Under the pieces are notes generated by a model, which worked only from the letters and a program-made list of their open reading frames with translations, did not search any database and was not told where the DNA came from. 64,000 nt of DNA, from assembly GCF_004011695.2 (NCBI RefSeq), contig NC_082425.1:868001-932000 (forward strand), read 5' to 3'. This stretch comes from Ascochyta rabiei (lineage: Eukaryota > Ascomycota > Dothideomycetes > Pleosporales > Didymellaceae). The position numbers were made by a program, and so were the translations under genes. Within the stretch, counting starts at the first letter, position 1, and each line of letters starts with the position of its first letter. Positions 1 to 13,008 of this stretch are shown here, piece by piece.

Positions 1-1096
1 AGCCTTGGGGGGTGCTCTGAGTAATTGCACCTGCAAACTTGTGACGAGCCTCTGGTGAGGCAAGTAGCGCTCTCACAGAGGCTGCGCCAGTACTCTGGCC
101 AAAGACGGTGATCCTGTCCTTGTCGCCGGCAAAGGCATCGATGTGAGCGTGAAGCCAGTCCAGCGCAGTACTCTGGTCTTTCAAACCGTAGTTACCTGTC
201 AGGGAAGTGCCATGCAGTGCCAAAAAGCCCAGATTTCCGAGTCGGTAGTTAATTGTCACAAGAACCACATCGCCACGAGATGCAATGGCTCCACCATCAA
301 AAGTTGTGTCGCTACCTGAGCCACTGACGAAGCCACCGCCGTGGACCCAGACCATGACGGCTTTCTTTTTGATCTTGGAGTTTTTCTGACTAGGGAGGGA
401 CGGGCTCCAGATATTCAAATACAGGCAGTCTTCGCTGCATGACGCCGAGCCAGAACTACAGCTACCTTGTATGCATTGAGGCCCGTATGAAAGTGCTGAG
501 ATGTTCGACCCAGCAGGCGGCAGGTAGACAGAGTCCGAGAAACGGTTGGGTATAGTAGCGTACTTGATGCCCTGGAAACGGAACGAGTGTTTATCGCGGT
601 AGCCCAGGATGGTTGCATTTCCCGTCGTGACTGCTGTCTGCCACTTGGTGCGCGTGTCAGTTGAATCCGGTGAGCTGAGGGCCGCCGAGTTGTAGCAGAG
701 CGCTGGCAGAAGGGTGTTGCACGGCAGCCGCTGGGTGCGGCCTTTTCCTGTAACGGCGGTACATTTGGCGTCTGCAGCACCTGCCACCCAATAGAGAGTC
801 TGACTTTGTGTCTTACTGCCATGTCCAAGATACTGTAGGAGCGCAAGCTCTTGCGGAACGCGCTCGATGGACCATAGCGTTTCTCCCAGCGCTGCACAAG
901 TCGAAGCCGAGGCTGAGTAGGACTGGCGCTTGCTGATGACGATGGTGGAAGCTTGTCTGTGGCTGCTGTTACCATACAGGTCGTTGTGGGTTAGTATGGT
1001 TAGATCTGAGTCGAGGGTGCGTGGGTTGGGAACGCATGCTACCAGAGATGCGAGACACAGTGATGAGGCTAAGAGGGGAGGCATGCGTGCAGCCAT
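1..1096 (-). CDS. Secreted type-B carboxylesterase, 3' end beyond the window
   Basis: One uninterrupted frame of 365 codons runs from an ATG at 1096 off the left edge, so the C-terminal half is missing. It starts with a hydrophobic signal-like segment (residues 5-22). A roughly 100-residue extension with several cysteines follows before the alpha/beta-hydrolase core. Core motifs are visible: SEDCLYLNIW, the oxyanion-hole HGGGF, NYRLGNLGF, and the nucleophile elbow GQSTGAAS with the serine near residue 335. The family catalyses ester hydrolysis and is usually secreted; the substrate cannot be inferred. Oddity: the elbow reads G-Q-S-T-G where most members have G-E-S-A-G. The Glu and His of the triad lie outside the window. 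The family call is confident, the start fairly so. Confidence 0.9.
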   Translation of the reverse strand, partial: MAARMPPLLASSLCLASLVACVPNPRTLDSDLTILTHNDLYGNSSHRQASTIVISKRQSYSASASTCAALGETLWSIERVPQELALLQYLGHGSKTQSQTLYWVAGAADAKCTAVTGKGRTQRLPCNTLLPALCYNSAALSSPDSTDTRTKWQTAVTTGNATILGYRDKHSFRFQGIKYATIPNRFSDSVYLPPAGSNISALSYGPQCIQGSCSSGSASCSEDCLYLNIWSPSLPSQKNSKIKKKAVMVWVHGGGFVSGSGSDTTFDGGAIASRGDVVLVTINYRLGNLGFLALHGTSLTGNYGLKDQSTALDWLHAHIDAFAGDKDRITVFGQSTGAASVRALLASPEARHKFAGAITQSTPQG

Positions 1097-3277
1097 GTTG
1101 ATGCTCTGTCACGACCCAGCAGGCGTGCCGTGTGTTTTTGAGGCGGGTCGTCAGTCACCATTTTATCTTCACGGTCCATGGACATAATAGTCTCCTTGCA
1201 AGCGAACAGTCCTGAGATGCGGGCCATGTGCCTATGCCCAGCTCATTCGTGGGATAAAGTACAGCTCGACGGTCTACGGCTGAATCAAGCATTAGCACGG
1301 CGCGATGCCGAACGTGACGCGGAGCGCTGAGGAGCGAGTCGAGGGTGCTTCTGGCGGAGAGTACACGGCGCACGGTGTGGTTGTACCTGGGTGTCTGAGT
1401 GGAGGTGACGGCGCTGCAAAGCTGCGAAGCTGCGAAGCTGCGAAGACTGCTCAGGACACGCCACGAGCCAGGCATGCAACGCGTCGGCCTGGGGGAGCTC
1501 CACTGCCATTCAGCTCGTGTACGCTCCTGCATGTGGCACGTGACACAGGGGACAGGCGCGCAGACTCGAGAGACGGTTGCGTTTGTGGCACACGACCGTG
1601 TTTGTTGCTCATCCTCCACCTCTCGAACGCGGTGCAAGAGACAGGGAGGGACTGGCCGACGGCAGCGGGACTGATGTGCTGGGGTGGACGGCAGCAGAGT
1701 CCAGAGCACAACAGCACAACAGCACAACAGCACGACAAGGCGACAGGGCGACAAGGCGGCAGGGTGACGGGGCGTGTGGGCCCGGGTGCTGTGACTTGTG
1801 AGACGTGTGAGACTTGGGAGAGGCCGTTGCGGTGGACGTCATTGTGAAGGAGCAACGTTTCAGGATGGCGCCGACTGAGGCGGGGGCTCTCGGCGCTCTT
1901 ATCGCTGATTGCCCGGCGAGTGCCTTCCCGGCTGCAGCTGCAGCTGGCCTCGTGCGGTGCCTTTGCCCTCTGCGCGTCGACAGCCAGCAGCGGCGGAATG
2001 CGGAGACGTCTGCAAGCACACGGGGCCCGTCGACATTCCACGAAGCGTGTTGTTTTCACGTTTCCGTGTTGTCGTGTTGTCGTGTTGTCGTTTTTCATGC
2101 CGAGCCATCCATGACGACGAACTTGATCTGCCTGGCCGGGCGCGCAAGCCCACGAGCGCAACGCTAGTGCTGCGAGCTCTGGGTGCCCAGTGCGGCGTGA
2201 CGGCGCTGATTCGCTGGCCTGGTTGCATCGGCCCAGGGCCACGCTGGCCGCCTTCGTCTCATCACACGTTCAGCCCCGGTGCCCCGAGTCTGTCGCTGCC
2301 TCTTTTTCCATCTCCTCGATGCGCGACGCCGGCCTCTCGTCCCTCACTGCGAGGCCTGGGCCTGCGCGCTCCATTGCGGCACCGCGGCACCCACGCTGGG
2401 GCGCGCGGCGGCCGGCATGCAGGCCGTCGAGCGGCGAGCGGAAAGCGGAAAGCGGCAAGCAGCAAGACTCCAGAGGCGCCCGTAGCCTTGATTTCGGCTG
2501 GCATTGCCCCCCTTCTGCTAAACGCAGGTAGCGTCCTCTAAACGTTAGCAATGTTGGATGTTCCCAAGGCAAGAGTGCACGGGCCCACGCTCTAAACCCG
2601 ATTGATGCGTTCCTTCTTTCGCACCCATCTCCTCGCTCTCTCGCTCGGTTCTGCCTCTCGACTGACTCCAAGAACACACACGCCCCCCTCGTCGTCGCAC
2701 ACACGCCTTCACCCACGCCCACGCCGTCGAGAGCCTGTCCCGCCCTGCTGACTCGACTGCGCTGCCCTGCCGACGCCTCCGTCTGCTCTTGTCGCGCCTC
2801 TCTGCCTCTGTCGCTCCCCTCAGCCAGACGCCCCACGAGCCTCCGCCCCTCGAATTCCGCCGCACCACCCGCGCATCGCACCCACACGGCCCTCCACGAG
2901 CCCACCGCCGCCCTCGTGTGGCCGCTGCTCGTTAGCGCTCGCTCACCCAGACCGCAGTCCCTCTGTCCACGCTGTCCTCGCTGTCCTTGCTGTCCTCGAC
3001 GCCTGCACCCGCTGCACCCGGACACGGACGCCTCTGCCTCTGCCTCTGCCTCTGCCTCTGCCTCTGCCTCTGTCTCCTGGCCAACGACCAGCAGCTGCCT
3101 CTGCAACGGCCACAGTACCCGTCAGACCCATCGATACAAATCGTTGGGTCGTCGCGAGTGGCTCTTGCCTGCTCTGCTCGCACCCTCAACGCGTTGGGCG
3201 TCATGCCATCTAAAGCAGTCAGCGTTTGAGCCAGCCACACCATACCACCACCCCTACCTCAGCGCGTCTGCCAGAGG
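1097..3277. other. Intergenic region between divergent carboxylesterase and SET3 genes
   Basis: About 2.2 kb without a supported gene. Open frames on both strands are low in complexity and mirror each other. The last 700 bp is pyrimidine-rich on the plus strand and probably holds the SET3 promoter and 5' leader. A short run of repeated ACAACAGC-type units lies near 1708-1740. Confidence 0.6.
3031..3072. repeat. (CCTCTG)7 microsatellite
   Basis: Seven uninterrupted copies of CCTCTG about 200 bp upstream of the SET3 start codon, probably in the promoter or 5' leader. Confidence 0.95.
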
Positions 3278-6217
3278 ATGACAGACGTCTCCTCGATCCA
3301 GGCGCATGCTGAACCTCAGCCCGCACCCGCCGCCTTCTTCAGCCCCGGCCCTCCACCCCCAGCCTACTCTCATGGCTCTCCTGCCCTAGACGGCGTCATC
3401 GAAGAAGAAGATTCCTCCACAATCAAATGCATCTGCGGCTTCGCCGACGATGACGGCAACACCGTCCTGTGCGAGCGCTGCGACACATGGCAGCACATTG
3501 TCTGCTACTACGAGTCTGCCGAGCATGTGCCTGAAGTGCACGAATGCACAGACTGCAGCCCACGACCCATTGATTCGAGAAGGGCTGCCGACAAGCAGCG
3601 TCAGCGAAAGGAACTGCTCAACCTCGGCGAGCGCAAGGGTCGGCCAAAGACAACCACCAAGAACCCCAAGAAACGCACAAAGGATCCACTCGGCTCCGCA
3701 CAGCCCAACGGCTGGCCAACAAGCTCGAACAGCGACCTCCACTACAACCACGAACGCAAAAGTGGCAGTCCCCGGGATCTACCTCCTCCGAACAAGCGGC
3801 CGAAGACAAACCATCGACCCTCGGGCTCCGTCAGCGTCATCGGCCAAGCGCCAGCACTTGCCCCTGCGCCGCGCAAACGGGCTAGCTCTTTCGTCGTAAA
3901 CGGCAACAGCCCTGTCAAGTCTCCGACCAACATCGAGGGTCCTATGGAGGACTTCTCGCTCGAATTCATGAACCTCTACACGTCGCCCGAGCCACAATCG
4001 GCCGACAACAACTCCTACACGAGCCTTGGCGTTGCCAGCGATATCGCAATGTGGCTCAAGGATCCAGACGCCTTGGCTGAGGCCAGTGGGGGCAAGAAAC
4101 CCCAGGATCTCTTCTCGCGCATTGAGAACACCATCCAGGAATTAGAGTCATCTACAACGCCCCTCCTCATCACAAAGCAGACAGAAGTCGACTCCGGCAT
4201 CACGGCACACGGTCTTCACCCACAGTGGCATTTTATTACGGCCGAGACCCCCATCCCTGACGGGGGCTACGTTGGCGAACTGAAGGGCTTAGTGGGTCGA
4301 AAAGAAGAATACTGTCAGGACCCCGCGAATCGATGGAGTCTGCTGCGCCATCCAGAACCCTTTGTCTTCTTTCCACCACACCTGCCAATATACATCGACA
4401 CACGGCAGGAGGGGAACATCCTACGCTACGCGCGACGGAGCTGCTCGCCCAACATGGCTATGAAGATCCTCGTCGAAGCCAGCAGCGACTACCACTTCTG
4501 CTTTGTAGCGACACGGCAGATTGAGCCCACGGAAGAGCTCACTGTTGGCTGGGACATCGACTCTGAAGTACAGAAACAACTCGTCAAGGTCGTTACCAAC
4601 GGCGCCAAGGACGGATTCAGAAGGATACAGCCCTGGGTATCTTGCGTTCTCGCCAACTTTGGTGGCTGTGCATGCGACACGTCCACCGGCCACGAATGTC
4701 TCTTGGAGCGAGCCCGCCGCCCTATCGCCGAGCCTGCACAGCCAACCAAGGCCAAGAACAAGAAACCGAAGAAGTCGCAGGTTTCACCTCTGAGCACGGG
4801 TCGTGCGACGAACAGCCGTGCTGGCAGTGAGACACTGAACCGCGACAACGCTGATGATGACCACATGGACAGCCGTTCTACGTCCGGCTCCCACAAGTCC
4901 AGCAGTCGAGACATTACGCCCGCTACCCATTTCTCGCTCGATGGTGATCTCAAGATGTCGGACCGTGAGAAGCGAAAGCTGCAACAGCAGGAGAAGCTGT
5001 TCGAGCAGATGGAAGACGAGCAACACAAGGGCAAGAGAGGGAAGAGAAACAGTGCTGGGTCAACCCTCAATACGCCCAGCATCTCAACCTCGGTAAGACG
5101 CCCAACCAGATCTCCATCTACTCATGCTGACCCAACTACCCAGAAGCGGCTCGGACATGCCGAACCATCACCCTCCGCACGCCATCGCGAACACAGTCAC
5201 GGCGTGGCTCGAAAGACGTCCGGCAGCTCATCCAAGACGAACGGTCGCAGCGCACCGAAGCCCAAACCTGTCTATGTTGAAGCATCCACACAAACAGAAG
5301 ACGATGATGGTGCTGTTGCTACTATCCACACTTCAGTGCCGCCAAGGGAAATGAAGCCTCCTGTGTCGTTCAAGCGCAAGCTCCTTCAACAGGCTCAGGA
5401 AGACAAGCTCCAACGTGAGCGAATGCGATCTGCTTCAATAAAAACCGAAGGCAGATCGCCAGCTTTGAAGGACGTGTCCTCAAACAAGCCGTCACCACTA
5501 CCCCCGTCTCCGCCACTCGAGGACCCATCGGCCATGGAGATTACACTGGATCCTGCATCTGTGCCACCACGACCAAAGGAGCTGACGCCAGCAAAAGAAT
5601 CGTCTCCAGTTCCCACCGCTGATGTCGATATGGACGACGCTGATGACATTGTGACACCGAAAGCAGCAGATCCCAAGGTCGAGGACATGCCTGATGCTCG
5701 TGCGTTGGAGACCTTGAAGGATGTCTCGCATCCTCCCATGCATCCACCCGCGCCGCCATGGCCGGCCACGTCTTCAGCTCGAGCATCGCCGGCGCCTAGC
5801 TTAGATGGTTCGGCGAAGTCTGTCGATCTTCACGTCGACATGCCAGCGAAGCCTGATTTGACGAACCCTTTTGCTCCAGCAGTTACAGGGACAGCGTCTG
5901 TGCAATCGCCTCTGGCAATTGCCTCGCACTTTTCGCCCGCTGTTCAGGAGGCCGTCAATCCCACACCAGTGCGCAAGAAGCTTAGCCTAAGCGAGTTTGC
6001 AAGCAGAAGGGCAAAGCTCGCACAGACAACAAGTACGAACGGCACGCCTCCTCTGGCGTCTCAGTCGACCGGCTCACCTACCTTATCAACAGCGAGTCTG
6101 CCGACTACCGCTTCACCGCCCAGCAAGACTGCTGAGCTCTCGTTGCCCATTGTTAGCGAGGAAGCGCAGCCTATGCAGACCGTCGCGGCTACTGCGACTG
6201 CGCCCACCCCGACATGA
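3278..6217 (+). CDS. SET3: PHD finger and SET domain protein, Set3 family
   Basis: A single exon of 979 residues. A PHD finger spans residues 51-93 with an intact Cys4-His-Cys3 set (C51, C53, C65, C68, H73, C76, C90, C93). A SET domain follows at about 316-427, including RYARRSCSPNM and ELTVGW. In active SET enzymes the corresponding motif is NHSCxPN; here the NH pair is replaced by RR, as in Set3-type proteins, which are regarded as non-catalytic. The remaining half is disordered and rich in Ser, Pro and Lys, with a conserved-looking KKLSLSEFASRRAKL near residue 894. Set3 proteins scaffold a histone deacetylase complex and read H3K4 methylation through the PHD finger. That role is inferred from family membership. 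Confidence 0.9.
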   Translation: MTDVSSIQAHAEPQPAPAAFFSPGPPPPAYSHGSPALDGVIEEEDSSTIKCICGFADDDGNTVLCERCDTWQHIVCYYESAEHVPEVHECTDCSPRPIDSRRAADKQRQRKELLNLGERKGRPKTTTKNPKKRTKDPLGSAQPNGWPTSSNSDLHYNHERKSGSPRDLPPPNKRPKTNHRPSGSVSVIGQAPALAPAPRKRASSFVVNGNSPVKSPTNIEGPMEDFSLEFMNLYTSPEPQSADNNSYTSLGVASDIAMWLKDPDALAEASGGKKPQDLFSRIENTIQELESSTTPLLITKQTEVDSGITAHGLHPQWHFITAETPIPDGGYVGELKGLVGRKEEYCQDPANRWSLLRHPEPFVFFPPHLPIYIDTRQEGNILRYARRSCSPNMAMKILVEASSDYHFCFVATRQIEPTEELTVGWDIDSEVQKQLVKVVTNGAKDGFRRIQPWVSCVLANFGGCACDTSTGHECLLERARRPIAEPAQPTKAKNKKPKKSQVSPLSTGRATNSRAGSETLNRDNADDDHMDSRSTSGSHKSSSRDITPATHFSLDGDLKMSDREKRKLQQQEKLFEQMEDEQHKGKRGKRNSAGSTLNTPSISTSVRRPTRSPSTHADPTTQKRLGHAEPSPSARHREHSHGVARKTSGSSSKTNGRSAPKPKPVYVEASTQTEDDDGAVATIHTSVPPREMKPPVSFKRKLLQQAQEDKLQRERMRSASIKTEGRSPALKDVSSNKPSPLPPSPPLEDPSAMEITLDPASVPPRPKELTPAKESSPVPTADVDMDDADDIVTPKAADPKVEDMPDARALETLKDVSHPPMHPPAPPWPATSSARASPAPSLDGSAKSVDLHVDMPAKPDLTNPFAPAVTGTASVQSPLAIASHFSPAVQEAVNPTPVRKKLSLSEFASRRAKLAQTTSTNGTPPLASQSTGSPTLSTASLPTTASPPSKTAELSLPIVSEEAQPMQTVAATATAPTPT

Positions 6218-7185
6218 GACACGATACCAGAGCGCCCTCTTTCGGACTCATCCCTTGTTCTTGGCCGCTCGATGCCCGCCAATTTCTTCTCTTCTTTCTT
6301 CTCTTCTTCCCTTGGAAGTGTACACTATGTAATCGTGCTGGGCGACATTTTCTTCTACCTTGTTCTCTTCACGACATTTAACGTTCCATTCAGTCGCCGC
6401 CACGAGTTTGTCTTGATGGAAAGACGGGGGTCAAAAGTGAGGCGTTTTCAGACAGCAACGGCTTCTTTGGCCATGCTGCTCAGGGCGTTGGGCTTGGGAC
6501 GAGGCGAGGCGTTGGAGAACGACCTGCTCATTGCTTGTTTGGTTGCTACGTAGGATAGTGGACGTTCACAGCTCATGATGATGATGCTGTTCCATCAACC
6601 CGCCAAGAGGCGTGGTGACGAAATTCAAAGTAAAAGTTGACATGCACCTACGTTCCCATCTCGCGTCTTTTCCATAGGGTGCTTGTTGCTCAGATGGATG
6701 ACGTGCTTTGCCTTTTTCTTCTTCTCTTCTTCTTCTCTTCTTCTTCTTCTTCTCTTCTTCTCTTCTTTTCTTCTCTTCTTCTCTTCTTCTCTTCTTCTCT
6801 TCTTCTCTTCTTCTCTTCTTCTCTTCTTCTCTTCTTCTCTTCTTCTTGCGCACACGTACAAACGGATCTAAACTAAACTAAACTAAACCAAACCTAAACA
6901 CGACATCTAAACCAACGGGAAATCGTCACGGCTTTGTTCCTACCTCGTTCCCAGGAGCAGCGGTAGTCTCCGACCCCGATCTGACCACTCCATTCCATTC
7001 CACTCCACTCCACTCCACGGCACTTCACTGCGCGCCCCCACGCCTCATTCCCAGAAAAATCAACCAACCAACCAACCAACCAGCCAACTCGTGGACTCTT
7101 CCAACGACCTCGATGGGGGTATCGATCGCCCAGTCGCAGTCGCAGTCGCAGTCGCAGCCGCAGTCGTAGGTGGCTGTGGTTGTGG
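6218..7185. other. Intergenic region with CT-rich repeats
   Basis: 3' region of SET3 facing the 3' end of the minus-strand gene at 7186. It holds the CT-rich array at 6719-6846, short AACTAAACT-type units near 6870-6895, CCATT/CCACT units near 6987-7018, CCAAC units near 7062-7085 and a CAGTCG hexanucleotide run at 7130-7166. No gene seen. Confidence 0.6.
6719..6846. repeat. CT-rich tandem repeat, mainly TTCTCTTC units
   Basis: About 128 bp of pure pyrimidine on the plus strand. It begins as irregular TTC/TCT runs and becomes a regular 8-bp TTCTCTTC unit from about 6768. It lies between convergent genes. Confidence 0.95.
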
Positions 7186-7222
7186 CTATGAACATGGCTG
7201 CAGCGGTCTGCAGTCCCGCGCC

Positions 7223-7253
<31 letters not shown>

Positions 7254-8217
7254 GACTCCATGGTCGTGAGACGCTGCTACGTCTGCTGATGCACCTGCTA
7301 CTGCTGCTAGGCGCGGGCAGGGCGGGGAAGTGCAGGGCGTAGTTGGTCGTTGGCGTCATGGCTTCGTGGGGGGTGTCTGGGGGGGTGAGAGGGGGGTTGG
7401 GCAGGACGGGTGGTGGTGGTGGTGGTGAGTGGGTTGGTGCCGTGACGGTGGAGGTGGTTGAAGCGAGCGAGTTTGGAGACGAGAGGGGGGATGCGTCGTG
7501 GTCCGCGGCGAGTGCTTCTGGTGCGGTGCGGCTCGCCTGTGCGGGTCCCGCTGTTGTGGTTGTGCGGGAGAGAAGCGAGTCTGCGCGGCTGCGAGTGTCG
7601 TTCGATACGGGCAGGCGCTGGGCCTCGGGCTCTTCCGTGGCCTCTGCCAGCGCGGCACCGATGGAGTCTCTCAACTCCCCAAGACAGACCTTGCAGAGGG
7701 CCTTCCCGAAGCCGGGCATCACCTTGGACGAGCACCCGGCGCTGGCACAGCATGCAAGGCCCGGTGTCTTCGCGCTGATGGGCGTCGAGTCTTCGTCGAT
7801 CGGACTGCTGATGCCCGCCCACAAGCTCCTGGACGCCAAGGTGACTTTCTTCAAATATTCGTCAAGCGGTGTCCATGCAATGGGAAGCTTGGTCCTGGGT
7901 ATTGCCTCTAGCTTCAGCGTCTTGGTCGTCGGTCGGGTGACTAGGAAGCTTGGTGAGGGAGCTAGCGCTGGGGCTGCAAATGCGAGTCGAGGTGTAGACC
8001 GCGCAGTGCGTTCGGGTGTTGTGGCTGCTGTTGGTAATATCGAGGCCAAGTCAAAGCCTAGGCCTGGTGGAGGGCCAAGGAGTGGCGGACTTGTGGGGTA
8101 GGGACGTATGAAAGTCGTGCACTCGATACAGGTGCATGATATGTTTAGACGGGAGAATGGGGTGTAGAGCATCGCGATGCACGGGAAGCTTCTGTATGCC
8201 TTGGACGTTCTTAGCAT
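7186..8217 (-). CDS. Hypothetical Pro/Ser-rich protein with a cysteine cluster
   Basis: I do not recognise this family. The frame encodes up to 343 residues. Two segments look like real protein: an N-terminal CTCIECTTF stretch leading into GPPPGLGFDLASILP, and a central cysteine cluster (CCASAGC, then LCKVCLGEL about 15 residues on) that could bind zinc. The last third is low-complexity Ser/Thr/Pro, ending in a poly-Ser run made by a TGC microsatellite. A downstream ATG (MLYTPF) is an alternative start. The opposite strand is also open over 7343-8101, but its product is Gly/Val-rich and has no recognisable motif, so I prefer the minus strand. Confidence is moderate. Confidence 0.5.
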
Positions 8218-9294
8218 GTGGATAAGTACTGTGCAGCCTGTGGGGTGTGACTTGAAGATCTGAGGTGTAGCCTATATTAACAAGTTGTAAAGATGTCGCT
8301 TTTTGTCTGACCGGGACAGGGAATCTGCCGAGTCGTCCTCGCTCCGTACACAAAGAAGTGTAGATGCTTGACTCGTAGTGGCTTTCTATGTCTCACGTTC
8401 GCTGCGTGTATGCTATCCTTGCTAGTCGTGGGGAAATCCTCAGTCTGTTTGTTGCCCCCACGAGATTGATGCAGACAAAGGACGACACAGCAATAGCATG
8501 CTTTGTTGTATGTTTCAAACAGGCTGCCCCACGACTGGAACCTTGCTGCGTACCGCTTGCTGCTTTGTTTGCGATCCTCTATACAAGCATCGCGCTCTCC
8601 AGGGCTGCCCCAGTGGCGTTGCGAAAGGCACACATTACGATTATGGTTGTGTGCATGATAAAGAACTGAACATGTCATATGGCGTCCTGACTTGTCGCGT
8701 CTGTCGACGCCCGTTACATTGTGTCCTGCAGAGCTCCTCTTGTTTTTGCCAGTTGGTTTTTGCACTTGCACCTTCCTTGAGCGGTCCTTGATGCTCTTAA
8801 TAGTTTAGAGGATCCAGGCCCTGCCAGAGAGTACTGAATTCGAAAAACATTGATTTTCGGTATCGGTTCATGAGGGAGCAATGAGCTCACGTTCCTTGGG
8901 TCTACAGGGTGGCCATAACCTTAGTCGTGGACCAGGCCATAACCCATTTCCTGGCGCGTGGCAAAGCGAATCCGAGCATCTCGTTGAAAACGTTTGGTGT
9001 ATGCAGCTTGTGAAACCGAATTGCAATTTTTTGCTTCGGTTCAGCACGTTAACGAGCTGGCTTTGTCAGTGTGGTAGTATCATGTTACTGTATACCGTCT
9101 CTGTGTTTGCGATACTTTACATGCGTGACAGTGCGTCTTGTCTAAGTTTCGAGTGTAGTGCTCCCGAGTAGTTGATTCATGCAGCACATGTGAGGGGCCG
9201 CGCGTAGACATCGGGCACAGCGTCCATGTCTGACAGGGTGCATAGACACTGACTTGGTGTCTGAGGGATGAGCGGAGGTTGCCTTGTATCCTTG

Positions 9295-9362
9295 CTCTTG
9301 CCCATGCCCATGCCCATGCCCATGCCCTTGCCCATGCCCTTGCCCATGCCCTTGCCCTTGCT
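9295..9362. repeat. CCCATG/CCCTTG hexanucleotide array
   Basis: About eleven 6-bp units alternating CCCATG and CCCTTG, so an interrupted microsatellite. Confidence 0.9.
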
Positions 9363-10393
9363 CTCGCTGCATGGATTGGAGTGGACTTGGTACTCGTGGT
9401 GATGCTGCAGGTGTTTCCAAGAGCAGGACTTGGTGGGCTCACGCGATGGATCATGTACACTGCGGAGGTTCTCGGTATGCGAGCTGATGGGGGACCTAAC
9501 GCAGGGTACAGAGCCGGACGCCTCATGCTCATGGTTGGAAATGGGTAGACCAGAAATACGGACCAATAGGAAGCGAGCCAGGCTGTAGCTTGCGGTTGAC
9601 CAAAAAGTCGATGAAGCCACTGTAGGCGAGCTCGGCACCTGTTGTGGTCGTCAGGGACGCAGTGTCCAATCAAGGCAGCGCACAAGTGGTGGAGCTGGCC
9701 AAGGGTGCAGACAGGCTTGACATGCGGCGTGGCTAGCGTGCTCTCTGATCGTCGATGAGGGAGAGGCGTGGGAGAGGTGAGAGGTTGCTTGCTGGCGGGG
9801 TGCCACAGCGCACGGTAGAGCACGCCCGTCAAGCAAGTGAGAGCTTCGCGTCATCAGCACGGCTGGGCTGGAGGTGCACGCCGGCCGTGGGGCAGTTTTC
9901 CGCTCTTTGAAGTTTCTTTCGTCGTCGGGCGTGTCCCCTATGCACCGTACACGGCAGTACATGGTAGGCACACGGCAGAGCGATGCAAGTGGTGGGAGGC
10001 ATGTCCGAAAGGCTTGACTGCTTGGGGCCATGGTGCAATGCGGCCATGCGGGCCATGCGTGCCATGCTTGCCATGCGTGCCATGCGGCAAAGCTGGTCGA
10101 ACAGTACAAGCTGCAAGCCAGAAACCAGAAACCAGAAACCAGAAAGGAAAGGAAAGGAAGCCCGTCGCCGCCAAGCCCCTGCTCGACGCTCCTCCGCCCG
10201 GACGCCGCTTTTCTGTGCTCTCTTGCGCAACCTGCAGTGGCCCAGCAACGAGTTCCTGCTTCTCCTGCTGCCGCTGGACCGCCTGAGACCAGGCGTCTGC
10301 CGTCGCCCCGTGCCGCCGCGCAACCTGCCACTGCAACCACCCCAGGCCACTTTTTCCGCGCTGATTCCCACTGCTGTGGCACAATTCGCACAC

Positions 10394-10464
10394 ACTTGCA
10401 CGCTTGCACGCTTGCACGCTTGCTCACTTGCTCACTTGCTCACTTGCTCACTTGCTCACTTGCT
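10394..10464. repeat. Octanucleotide array, CTTGCACG then CTTGCTCA
   Basis: Two related 8-bp units run in series: about three copies of the CTTGCACG type, then about five of CTTGCTCA. Confidence 0.9.
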
Positions 10465-11160
10465 GGGCCTTCAGCCTACCACGCCGCAGACACACAGCCG
10501 CTGCACGAATCTGCATCAGTCTGCACCCGTCTGCACCCGTCTGCGCGAGTCTACACCCAGGCTGCTTCCTTCGCTCAGCATTGCCTCTTCCGCCCATTTG
10601 TGGCTCGGCGCGCCCTCGCCCCGTGTTGATCCTGGCCGCGCTTCGTGACCCGAGAGGTCTAGTTTCAACGTCTTTTGCACTCCGACAACCCACTTTTCGT
10701 CGTCTCTGCTGATATTTGCGGACGACGGCCACCGTGGTTGCTGAAGTCGTCCCAAGCTAGCCAATCCTGGCCTGTACCACCCCTGCAACCGACTTTCGTA
10801 CATATCCTCTGTCAACTCTCCTCCCCTCGCCGCCCATAGCTCGACCTCTCGACATTACATCATCTGCTGCGACTGACTCGTGTGACCCTGGGTCTGCACA
10901 TAACACTGCCTGTCTGCGCTTCTGTAACCACTGGCCGAGTGCCATCAGCCCTCTGTCTGCTTCACCCACCCCAGTTCGAGCGTACCGTGTGTCCAGACGC
11001 CCCTCGTGGAACCACGGTCCCTACATCCCCTCCACCCCGCCGCCGCTCCGCAACTGCACCACGTCTGATCCTCTTCCGCTCCTCCGCCGCTGGTCCCAGA
11101 GCGAATTATTAGATTCGACACACACTGGACCCTAGCGGTTGAGGAAGGACCCTGGCACAC

Positions 11161-11226
11161 CTGTCAACTGTCAACTCCAACTGTCAACTCCAACTGTCAA
11201 CTCCAACTGTCAACTCCAACTGTCAA
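11161..11226 (+). repeat. 13-bp tandem repeat in the probable 5' leader of the PAS gene
   Basis: Four to five copies of CTGTCAACTCCAA, ending 40 bp before the ATG at 11267, so it is probably transcribed as 5' UTR. Confidence 0.9.
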
Positions 11227-11266
11227 ACCGTCAAGCCACTGTCCTCCGCCACGCTCACTCGCCACA

Positions 11267-13008
<1,742 letters not shown>

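Larger units (their letters stand above)
8218..11266. other. Gene-poor region rich in minisatellites upstream of the PAS gene
   Basis: About 3 kb in which I see no supported gene. Open frames at 9080-9832 (minus) and about 9983-10648 (both strands) are largely products of tandem repeats. Visible arrays include CCCATG-type units at 9295, GCCATGCG-like units at 10040-10090, ACCAGAA units near 10120-10145, CTTGCTCA/CTTGCACG units at 10394 and a 13-bp repeat at 11161. The last kilobase is pyrimidine-rich and probably the promoter and leader of the PAS gene. Confidence 0.55.

Noticed and set aside
7343..8101. Plus-strand open frame of 252 codons
   Set aside because: It is opposite the hypothetical gene at 7186-8217. 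The minus strand has a cysteine cluster and protein-like segments; the plus frame is Gly/Val-rich without motifs.
9080..9832. Minus-strand frame of 250 codons
   Set aside because: A large part is translated microsatellite, and there is no domain, splice support or family resemblance.
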